Assembly (NCBI GenBank): GCA_014801875.1
Contig: JAAVDJ010000007.1
Span: 42,043-76,754, forward strand
Reading direction: 5' to 3'
Source of the DNA: Bacteroides sp.
Lineage (GTDB): Bacteria; Bacteroidota; Bacteroidia; Bacteroidales; Muribaculaceae
Length of the DNA stretch: 34,712 bases
The notes under the pieces are model-generated. The model was given only the letters and a program-made list of their open reading frames with translations, was not told the origin of the DNA and did not search any database. The number at the start of each line of letters is the position of its first letter. Position 1 is the first letter of the stretch. The translations under genes and the position numbers were made by a program. Of this stretch, positions 1-5,196 are shown one piece after another.

Positions 1-579
1 AGCCTCAATCTTCCTGAACAGATCCCCGGCGAGCCATACACCGGTGCCACCGCAGTCGAGGTTGGTGACGAAGGATGTCCGGACCACCGCCCCGTTGGCG
101 TAGGTAATGTCTCCATGGGCGATGATGAAGCAGGTCTCGTCTGCGAGTTCCTTCGCGCTGTTGGCCATGGTGAGCGAGGGAGCGAATAGAAAATACTTAA
201 TACCCCTCGCATGATAGAAGCGGCGTATCTTGGCAAGGATGGAGAAGGGAGGATTGTCGAGCACCACGCACCCTTCGGGATAATGGTGGTTCTCGTAATC
301 GCCGCCGGGGAAGAACGGGCACACGATCTCCACCCCGTCAAGGGGGAGGATATTGTCGCTCACCCACTCTTTCACCGCCTCATACACTTCCGGAGGGGTG
401 TAGCAGTCGTCGGTGGTTTTCTTGGGCTTGAATTTCTCCACGAAGCCATCGTAGTCGTTGAAAACTTCCTCGCGTCCTCTCCTCTGTGATTTCTGCTGCT
501 TCGCCGGTGTATCCTTTCCCAGCTCGGGAAAGAGGGTGGGGTTGCTTTGTCTATTCTGTATTGATTCCATAGGTTTCAT
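1..579 (-). CDS. Phage-type adenine-specific DNA methyltransferase, partial (runs off the left edge)
   Basis: The frame is open from an ATG at 579 (a second ATG at 570) to the window edge, giving 193 visible residues and no stop. An N-terminal polar tail is followed by TTDDCYTPPEVYEAV and then by DNPPFS at about residues 108-113. DNPPFS is the [DN]PP[FY] catalytic motif of amino-methyltransferases. The form of this motif, and a TDDCYTPP segment ahead of it, recall the EcoRI-type adenine methyltransferases carried by prophages and mobile elements. The likely role is SAM-dependent N6-adenine methylation, but the target site cannot be read and the C-terminal part is missing. The stretch is visibly more G+C-rich than the toxin-like genes beside it, which fits separate acquisition. 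The methyltransferase call is fairly secure and the subfamily is not. Confidence 0.72.
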   Translation of the reverse strand, partial: MKPMESIQNRQSNPTLFPELGKDTPAKQQKSQRRGREEVFNDYDGFVEKFKPKKTTDDCYTPPEVYEAVKEWVSDNILPLDGVEIVCPFFPGGDYENHHYPEGCVVLDNPPFSILAKIRRFYHARGIKYFLFAPSLTMANSAKELADETCFIIAHGDITYANGAVVRTSFVTNLDCGGTGVWLAGDLFRKIEA

Positions 580-610
580 TTTGTATTTTCAATTATGTTT
601 ATTAATTTTG
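580..610 (+). promoter_or_regulatory. Bacteroidetes-type promoter pointing antisense into the 692-1519 toxin gene
   Basis: TTTG at 580-583, a 19-nt spacer and TAATTTTG at 603-610 match the -33/-7 consensus exactly. Transcription would start near 617 and run to the right, opposite to the toxin-like gene that ends at 692. No convincing plus-strand ORF follows. A chance match in A+T-rich DNA is possible. Confidence 0.4.
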
Positions 611-718
611 CGGAGTCTTGAAGCCGATAGACGTTAAATTCATCGGACAGGTTCTCAGCCGAAAGGCTTTGAGCCCTTCCTCCGGACGATTTCATTTGAA
701 ATCGTCCGGTTGTATTTT
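611..718 (+). ncRNA. Candidate structured small RNA, antisense to the 3' end of the toxin gene
   Basis: Downstream of the 580-610 promoter the sequence can form three hairpins in a row. The first pairs CCGAT with ATCGG. The second has the stem GCC/GGC, a GAAA tetraloop and an outer CTCA/TGAG pairing past a two-base bulge. The third is the 28-nt palindrome at 682-709. The palindrome is followed by the U-rich stretch TTGTATTTT. The last hairpin overlaps the stop codon and final codons of the 692-1519 gene on the other strand. This is an inference from structure alone; no known RNA family was recognised. Confidence 0.3.
682..709. repeat. Perfect 28-nt inverted repeat at the toxin gene's 3' end
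   Basis: Two 13-bp arms (CCGGACGATTTCA and its complement) flank a 2-nt centre. The repeat covers the last codons and stop of the 692-1519 gene. On the minus strand no T-run follows. On the plus strand TTGTATTTT follows, so any terminator activity would fit plus-strand transcription better. Confidence 0.7.
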
Positions 719-1519
719 AAAGCTATCCTTCCTAAACTGTTTCCTGGTATATAAGGCTTCCAGACCATTTCTCAATACGATTATTTCCTCTAAATTTTGG
801 CAACGTATTGCACGATCATGTATCCCCCTTGATAAGGAATCCAGAGTTATTCCTTCTCCTACTTTTAAAATAATTACATCAGCTTGTTTACTGCCATCTC
901 GAATATTTCTATCTATGCTGCCTTTTGTACCCTTAGTGTTTACTTTGTATTCCTCAAATCTTTTCAGTGTGCGATTGAATGAGTCAGCCCCTTTGCCGTC
1001 CTCACGCTTTTCACAGAGTTCTATTTCGTAACCGTGTCTGCGTATCCGATCAGAGGCTATCTCAAGATTCTCGTAAAGTTCGTTCGGCCCATGCCGCAGA
1101 TTGACCGTCACTTTACCTGCGGATGTCATAACCACTACTTCTCTATCACTCACTTCAAGGATACTGTATTTGTCAGTGAAATCCTTTCCGATCATCATTC
1201 TTACCAATTTAGGATTGGCGTAAGGTGTTTCCGCATCAAGTAGAGAAATTAGCATTTCTCTTGCCTCTTCCGTTGATAGCTTGGGCTTTTGTACCTCCTG
1301 CCATCCTTTCTTGGACTCACCATTCAGAATCCGCTCCACCGCAGTCCTGTTATCCCGTATGAAGTAGGGTAGGCTTCCCTTCCCGGACTCCGCCCTTCCT
1401 ATCCGCTCGGTATTATCTCTTATCCAGTCGCTGAAGTTGGATGGGAGGGAGCGGACTTCATTCTCAGATCCCGGCAAAGGCTTCTCTCCGGCAAGGATAC
1501 GCCGCGTATCCTCGGCCAT
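692..1519 (-). CDS. Orphan polymorphic-toxin module with a CdiA-CT-like nuclease domain
   Basis: The protein is 275 aa. Residues 1-57 carry a phage-style lead-in: the segment LPSNFSDWIRDN followed by SLPYFIRDN. Residues 80-150 are a linker. Residues 150-262 look like the CdiA C-terminal tRNA-nuclease fold (BECR type), with GADSFNRT, then EEYK at 189-192, then KQADVIILKV at 211-220 and a C-terminal strand EEIIVLRNG. The expected target is tRNA in a rival cell. A TAA lies eight codons upstream of the ATG, and homology to the 1968-2972 gene continues from the ATG back to 1540. The ATG is therefore an internal Met of a longer ancestor, and this is a beheaded cassette. No immunity gene is recognised next to it. 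The fold assignment comes from motif pattern only. A minor-capsid (MuF-type) toxin tip is the main alternative description and is compatible with it. Confidence 0.6.
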   Translation of the reverse strand: MAEDTRRILAGEKPLPGSENEVRSLPSNFSDWIRDNTERIGRAESGKGSLPYFIRDNRTAVERILNGESKKGWQEVQKPKLSTEEAREMLISLLDAETPYANPKLVRMMIGKDFTDKYSILEVSDREVVVMTSAGKVTVNLRHGPNELYENLEIASDRIRRHGYEIELCEKREDGKGADSFNRTLKRFEEYKVNTKGTKGSIDRNIRDGSKQADVIILKVGEGITLDSLSRGIHDRAIRCQNLEEIIVLRNGLEALYTRKQFRKDSFKIQPDDFK

Positions 1520-1540
1520 TTCCTCTCCATTCTCCCTATT
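1413..1540 (-). repeat. 128-bp direct repeat, copy 1 (toxin lead-in)
   Basis: This stretch matches 2671-2798 base for base except for scattered substitutions and no indels. It encodes the shared MAEDTRRILAGEKPLPGSEN segment and the LPSNFSDWIRDN motif in the same frame in both genes. Homology ends abruptly at 1540, where the unrelated methyltransferase fragment begins. Confidence 0.85.
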
Positions 1541-1543
1541 AGA

Positions 1544-1717
1544 TTAGACCTTCTGGAGCCAATCCACCAAAAGATCCGGGCATAATCCAAGGTAAGACTC
1601 AAATACAGTATTGCGTTCCGGAGATTCAAGAATATGCATGATACGCTGTGTTAGCTTAGCATGAGAATCTACTTTCAAGATTTCCAGGATATTTTGTGTT
1701 AATTCTTTGAGTTCCAT
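1544..1717 (-). pseudogene. N-terminal fragment of an N-6 DNA methylase, truncated at the repeat junction
   Basis: A 57-residue frame begins MELKELTQNILEILK and ends PDLLVDWLQKV, then a TAA at 1546-1544. From memory, the ending resembles the N-terminal helical part of N-6 DNA methylases of Bacteroides mobile elements, where DWLQKI runs on into a QYY and DYTP segment and then the catalytic domain. Here the protein stops at that point, three bases before the 128-bp toxin repeat starts. The simplest reading is that recombination removed the methylase's catalytic part and joined its head to a toxin cassette. The family assignment is tentative; the truncation follows only if that assignment is right. 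Otherwise it is a small hypothetical gene. Confidence 0.4.
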
Positions 1718-1748
1718 TTTGAAAGTTTGATGAAATTTATTTATTTTG
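1718..1748 (+). promoter_or_regulatory. Promoter for the small acidic ORF at 1771
   Basis: TTTG at 1718-1721, a 19-nt spacer and TTATTTTG at 1741-1748 match the Bacteroidetes pattern with one substitution in the -7 box. Transcription would begin near 1755, giving a leader of about 16 nt to the ATG at 1771. Confidence 0.45.
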
Positions 1749-1770
1749 CGACTGATTTAAATATTAGATT

Positions 1771-1971
1771 ATGAAAGATGTTATAATTGATCACGAGCTT
1801 TCAGATGAAGAGTTTGATAAGCTCTGGGAAAAAACCATGGAAATGGAGGAGAGAGAGACAAGGATGGCTCAAAAAAAATGGGATGCTCTTTCTGACGAGG
1901 AGAAGAAAGAACAAGAATTGATAAACCAGATGATGGAAAGATTTTGGGAAAACCCTTTGGGTGACGATTAA
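1771..1971 (+). CDS. Small acidic protein of unknown function, convergent with the ART toxin
   Basis: This 66-aa protein is rich in Glu, Asp, Lys and Met (for example LSDEEFDKLWEKTMEMEERE) and looks wholly helical, with no membrane segment or signal peptide. It has its own promoter-like sequence. Its stop overlaps the stop end of the minus-strand ADP-ribosyltransferase gene by four bases. It is the only plus-strand ORF among the three minus-strand toxin-like genes that looks protein-like. I do not recognise a family. Its position and acidity make it a candidate immunity protein or regulator for the ART gene, but this is only inference. It could also be a fortuitous ORF. Confidence 0.45.
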   Translation: MKDVIIDHELSDEEFDKLWEKTMEMEERETRMAQKKWDALSDEEKKEQELINQMMERFWENPLGDD

Positions 1972-2972
1972 GTTTCTTTAAGTTGAAATATCCATCTTCC
2001 TTCTGAGTTTTCTTTTACCGATTCAATTTTGAACTTGCTACCCTTGTCGAACATCACTTCATGCTGATTCGGCAAGGGTTTATGCTTGCCGTCAAACTGA
2101 GAAAATTCCTCAATCCATTTGCCATTTTTACCTTTGATGATAATTATAATATCGGATTCATTATTTTTTCTATTCTCTTTTTTTCTTTCGATATTTTTCC
2201 TTACTACCTCCAAACTTTTACTCGTAGAAGTAAATCCCTCGAAAGTTACAATATCTTGATTTTTCGCTCTATCTATCCACTCTCTAAGATTGGCCCGGTT
2301 GAGCCTTAATGTCCGATATACAGTACCCTCATAAGGCGGAAGCTTCGACAGTGCGGAAGAAAGTAGCTCGGAGAATGCAAGATAGAACTCACTAAGCCGA
2401 TTTTCCCTGAGTTGCTTGTTAAGCTGGCGATAATCGGATATATCGCCGCGCGTGTAATGATAAATAGCTGCCATCTCCGTGGTAGGGACTTGAGGATATT
2501 TGCCATGTAGCCACGATTCAAGCATCTCCATCATTGCGGGTTTAGTACGATGTGCGCGGGTGAATTTACGCTCTTCCGGAGTATAAGTGTCCACTTGGAA
2601 GTTGTCAACATATTTTATATTATCCTTCACGAAATATGGCATATTTGTCCAGCCTTTAGCTCGCTCACGGTTATCCCTTATCCAGTCGGAGAAGTTGGAT
2701 GGGAGGGAGCGGACTTCATTCTCAGATCCCGGCAAAGGCTTCTCTCCGGCAAGGATGCGCCGCGTGTCCTCAGCCATCTCCTCCACATTTTCCCTATTGT
2801 CACGTATGAAGTAAGGCAGTTTTCCGCGTTTCTCAACGACTTCAATGCGGTCTTTATTATCGTTTATCCACTCCTTGAAGTTGGCGGGAACATTCTTCAC
2901 CTCGTTGACAGCGGGCTTGTCAAGGTGAAACAGCCAAAGAATAATTCCAATTATCATATATCCTATTTCCAT
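1968..2972 (-). CDS. ADP-ribosyltransferase toxin with phage-style lead-in repeats
   Basis: The protein is 334 aa. Residues 5-16 are a short hydrophobic stretch. Two lead-in units follow: VPANFKEWINDN with KLPYFIRDN (about 28-59), then LPSNFSDWIRDN with MPYFVKDN (about 90-118). Residues 155-334 form an ADP-ribosyltransferase exoenzyme domain of the R-S-E class, with R220 in VYRTLR, FTSTS at 247-251 and QHE at 303-305. Q-x-E is the arrangement of C3-like enzymes that modify Asn, Arg or other acceptors, and E305 would be catalytic. NAD-dependent modification of a host or rival target is expected; the target is unknown. The lead-in units recall tails of phage minor-head (MuF-type) proteins with variable toxin tips. 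The start codon overlaps the end of a decayed small upstream ORF. All three catalytic motifs are present, so the enzyme may be active. Confidence 0.78.
   Translation of the reverse strand: MEIGYMIIGIILWLFHLDKPAVNEVKNVPANFKEWINDNKDRIEVVEKRGKLPYFIRDNRENVEEMAEDTRRILAGEKPLPGSENEVRSLPSNFSDWIRDNRERAKGWTNMPYFVKDNIKYVDNFQVDTYTPEERKFTRAHRTKPAMMEMLESWLHGKYPQVPTTEMAAIYHYTRGDISDYRQLNKQLRENRLSEFYLAFSELLSSALSKLPPYEGTVYRTLRLNRANLREWIDRAKNQDIVTFEGFTSTSKSLEVVRKNIERKKENRKNNESDIIIIIKGKNGKWIEEFSQFDGKHKPLPNQHEVMFDKGSKFKIESVKENSEGRWIFQLKET
2671..2798 (-). repeat. 128-bp direct repeat, copy 2 (toxin lead-in)
   Basis: This is the counterpart of 1413-1540, lying inside the ADP-ribosyltransferase gene over codons for about residues 59-101. 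Unlike copy 1 it is flanked on both sides by continuous coding sequence, so this is the more complete context. Confidence 0.85.
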
Positions 2973-3184
2973 AGCTCTTCCATAATAGATTGTGATTCCT
3001 TATAATACTGACTTCAACTGATTTCTCCGTCCTTTGCAAGAATGAACTGTGGAAAACCGGTGAAGCGCGGTTCATCGTCCGAGAATCCGGGCTCCCAGAC
3101 ATCATAACCTTGCCATATCCCGAGGTGTTTCACTTTGTCATAGATACTTTTTTGGGCAAATTTTAATATTTTTTGCTCTTTCAT
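2963..3184 (-). pseudogene. Small ORF with an in-frame TGA, overlapping the ART start
   Basis: An ATG at 3184 opens a frame starting MKEQKILKFAQKSIYDKV and running to FILAKDGEIS, where TGA at 3016-3014 stops it after 56 residues. The same frame continues past the TGA with SQYYKESQSIMEELWK to a TAG at 2965-2963. The TAG sits inside the first codons of the ADP-ribosyltransferase gene (ATG at 2972). From memory, related small Bacteroidales proteins have a Trp at the TGA position, so a TGG-to-TGA change is likely. The 8-base overlap with the toxin start would couple translation of an intact version to the toxin. No function is assigned. Confidence 0.5.
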
Positions 3185-3214
3185 TTGCCTGATAAAAATT
3201 GTATGTTATCTTTG
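3184..3214 (+). promoter_or_regulatory. Bacteroidetes-type promoter pointing antisense into the 3292-3909 gene
   Basis: TTTG at 3184-3187, a 19-nt spacer and TATCTTTG at 3207-3214 match the consensus exactly. Transcription would begin near 3220 and run through a G+C-rich segment into the 3' end of the toxin-like gene on the other strand. No plus-strand ORF follows. Confidence 0.4.
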
Positions 3215-3291
3215 TATCGGAGTATTCCACCAGCGGCTTAAGACGGCCCGGATTCGTTCCCCCCGTCGTCGCATTTTTAAAGGGTTTCTGA
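3215..3291. other. G+C-rich segment between gene remnants, unassigned
   Basis: This stretch stands out from the A+T-rich DNA around it. On the minus strand one frame, open after the TGA at 3295-3293, reads NATTGGTNPGRLKPLVEYSD, which looks protein-like but has no start. On the plus strand GACGG and CCGTC can pair, and GCATTTTT follows. It could be the tail of a lost gene or the body of a short RNA made from the 3184-3214 promoter. Neither reading is secure. Confidence 0.25.
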
Positions 3292-3909
3292 CTATCTCAG
3301 GAATCCTTTTATCTTATTTTTATATCTTTTGGTCTTAAAGTCGCGATAATCGAATTCAATAACCTTATTTCTCGAATTAATCAAAAGAATATCACCAAGA
3401 GGGAGATCGTTCCTCTTCATATACTCGATTGTTTCCCTAAACTGCCAGGCATCCATATTCTCAAGTTTAAGAACGACTGCCCCAGCTTGGTGAAATTCCT
3501 CTGCAAGATGCTGCTGAAGTGTATTGGGTTTGGTAGATGCACTGTACTTGAAATCCACCACACGAGGGATGTCTCTTATCTTTGTTACAGCATCAGCCAT
3601 TGAGATATTTTCATACTCTGGAAGAAACACCACATCACGTCCAGACCTATTCAATGCATGAGCCATCTCTTTTGTCTGAGCCCAATACTTATCTTTAATC
3701 TTATGCGCGGGATGCAACATGGTTTTCTTTCCTTTTTCATCCAAATATTCGAGAGTAAACTCGTCACTCAAAAGCAACGATTCTATATATTTCTCCTTTT
3801 GGTTTTTATCGCGTAGGGATTTAATAATATCAGCAACCTTTGGCGAGTAATAGGCCTCCTCTCCATACCAACCCTTATACAAAAACTCCTTGATCTCTGG
3901 AAGCTGCAT
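3292..3909 (-). CDS. CdiA-CT-like nuclease toxin module, probably 5'-truncated
   Basis: The protein is 205 aa. Residues 1-60 are a lead-in unlike that of the other two modules. Residues 75-198 follow the CdiA C-terminal nuclease pattern: an alpha-helical entry (TKEMAHALNRSGRDVVFLPE), then VVDFKY at 117-122, LQQHLAEEFHQAGAVVLKL at 131-149, and a closing ILLINSRNKVIEF strand. This is the same order as in the 692-1519 protein (K, then a KQAD/HQAG helix, then a hydrophobic strand), so both probably share the BECR fold and cut RNA. The frame stays open upstream to a TAA at 3984-3982 and reads VFRLEPVKLAKSKGDAPR before the ATG. No start codon lies in that extension, so the coding sequence was probably longer once. 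No immunity gene is recognised. Confidence 0.5.
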   Translation of the reverse strand: MQLPEIKEFLYKGWYGEEAYYSPKVADIIKSLRDKNQKEKYIESLLLSDEFTLEYLDEKGKKTMLHPAHKIKDKYWAQTKEMAHALNRSGRDVVFLPEYENISMADAVTKIRDIPRVVDFKYSASTKPNTLQQHLAEEFHQAGAVVLKLENMDAWQFRETIEYMKRNDLPLGDILLINSRNKVIEFDYRDFKTKRYKNKIKGFLR

Positions 3910-4049
3910 ACGAGGGGCATCGCCTTTGCTCTTGGCGAGTTTTACCGGCTCAAGCCGAAATACTCCTACTACAAACCTTATTTAAACAATTATACTATTT
4001 TATTTCTAGCAGAATTTAAAAGTGTTACGCATTTATCAAATAATTAATG

Positions 4050-4057
4050 TAACTTTG
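4050..4057 (+). promoter_or_regulatory. -7 promoter box for the ADP-ribosylglycohydrolase pseudogene
   Basis: TAACTTTG matches TAnnTTTG and lies 24 nt before the ATG at 4082. No TTTG is found at the right distance upstream, so only half the promoter is visible. Confidence 0.35.
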
Positions 4058-4081
4058 TAATATTAAAACCTATCTCTGATT

Positions 4082-4864
4082 ATGTTAGGAGCAATTATTG
4101 ACGACATCGTTGGCTCACCTTACGTATTTCACAATACTTCAAATCCACACTTTCCCCTATTTGGAAAAGGAAGCGAATATACTGACAATACTATCTGCAC
4201 TATAGCGGTAGGTGATGCCCTGTTGAACGGGGAAAAATTCGGTACTGCTCTCCAACGCTGGGGCCGAAAATACCCGAATCCTAAAGGTGCTTATGGTGAA
4301 TCGTTCTATACGTGGCTTCACGCAGACTACCCCAGACCGTATAACTCTTGGGGCAATGGGGCCGCAATGCGTGTGTCTCCTGTAGGTTGGGCTTTTAAAT
4401 CATAAGCAGAGACCCTACGCGCTGCTCTCGCCTCAGCCAAACCGACACACGACCATGTGGAGGGGCTTATCGGGGCATAGGTGGTAGCTCACACTATATT
4501 CCTGCTCCGAACCATGAACCGACCTTCATTCCTCAAAGGAGAAGTCTCAGCACTCTTGGAAGCTTCTTACGGAGAAGATTGGAAGCAACATCTCCCCTCG
4601 CCCGGGGTCTTTGACGAAACCTGCCATGGATGTGTCCCTCTTGCATTCTTTATCTGCGTTCAATCTAAAGATTTCGAGGATGCCATTCGCCGTACCGTCC
4701 TGTAAGGTGGAGATTCTGATACACTCGCTGCCATTGTTGGGTCACTTGCCGAAGCACGCTGGGGAATTCCTCATGACATCAAAGAGCAAGCCCTATCTAT
4801 GCTTCCTGAGGAAATGGTCGACGTTATCAAGCAATTTAAATCCAAGTTTGGATATCAGTTATAA
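4082..4864 (+). pseudogene. ADP-ribosylglycohydrolase (DraG family), inactivated by three in-frame stops
   Basis: A single frame of 261 codons reads as a complete DraG-family enzyme, which removes ADP-ribose from modified targets. It begins MLGAIIDDIVGSPYVFHNTS and has SEYTDNTICTIA, NGAAMRVSPVGWAF, FDETCHGCVP and GGDSDTLAAIVGS in the family order. Stops at 4403-4405 (TAA), 4478-4480 (TAG) and 4703-4705 (TAA) interrupt it, yet there is no frameshift. The usual GAIIGD has become GAIIDD and the usual metal-binding TDDT has become TDNT, so substitutions have also hit the active site. The late GGDSDT metal motif survives. The gene lies about 1.1 kb beyond the start of an ADP-ribosyltransferase toxin gene on the opposite strand. 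It may once have acted against such a toxin, but stand-alone DraG genes are common in Bacteroidales. Confidence 0.88.
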
Positions 4865-5004
4865 AAAGTATTTGTCCATTAATCAAAAAATTGCTCAAAA
4901 TTTCTCTTGGAATATTTCAGTGTGAAACATTTGTTGAAAATTTAATATAAAGTGGACAAATATCATATAAATATGATATGAATTGATTCCCACCAATATT
5001 AAAG

Positions 5005-5050
5005 ATACCCTATAAATCAATTTATAATTTATTGATTTATAGGGTATTTT
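5005..5050 (+). terminator. Strong hairpin terminator before the tRNA
   Basis: Two perfect 17-bp arms (ATACCCTATAAATCAAT and its complement, 5005-5021 and 5031-5047) enclose a 9-nt loop and run into TTTTT. It would end plus-strand transcription from the pseudogene side and may also stop transcription leaving the tRNA on the minus strand. The 4865-5004 stretch before it is A+T-rich and holds nothing recognisable. Confidence 0.75.
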
Positions 5051-5056
5051 TATAAG

Positions 5057-5130
5057 TGGAGCATACGAGACTCGAACTCGTCACCTCTTGACTGCCAGTC
5101 AAACGCTCTAGCCAGATGAGCTAATGCCCC
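5057..5130 (-). tRNA. tRNA-Ala (anticodon GGC)
   Basis: On the minus strand a full cloverleaf folds. The acceptor stem is GGGGCAT with ATGCTCC and one G-U pair. The D arm GCTC/GAGC, the anticodon loop CTGGCAG with GGC at 34-36 and the T arm ACGAG-TTCGAGT-CTCGT all form. The discriminator base is A and CCA is not encoded. It reads GCC and GCT alanine codons. The accessory region lies on its 3' side, a usual place for integrated elements. Confidence 0.93.
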
Positions 5131-5141
5131 TTTCACAGGAG

Positions 5142-5173
5142 CAAAATTACATCTTTATTTCGACTTTTCCAAA
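5142..5173 (-). promoter_or_regulatory. Promoter of tRNA-Ala
   Basis: On the minus strand TTTG (5173-5170), a 20-nt spacer and TAATTTTG (5149-5142) match the consensus exactly. The start would fall close to the tRNA 5' end at 5130. Confidence 0.65.
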
Positions 5174-5196
5174 TAATTTTTTAGATTTTTTTAAAA

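Noticed and set aside
682..709. Hairpin as an intrinsic terminator of the nuclease-toxin gene
   Set aside because: On that gene's strand no T-run follows the stem, so it was listed as a repeat and as part of the plus-strand RNA candidate instead.
618..1031. Plus-strand ORF of 137 codons after the 580-610 promoter
   Set aside because: It begins with TTG, is rich in Ser, Leu and Cys as antisense frames often are, and lies wholly opposite the more plausible toxin frame. Kept only as a non-coding RNA candidate region.
4082..4864. Stop-codon readthrough or recoding in the DraG gene
   Set aside because: The three stops are of two kinds (TAA, TAG, TAA), no readthrough signal is seen, and active-site residues are also altered. 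Decay explains it better.
3941..5060. Attachment-site repeat at the tRNA end
   Set aside because: No second copy of the tRNA-Ala 3' end was found in the window, so the integration idea stays a finding and not a feature.
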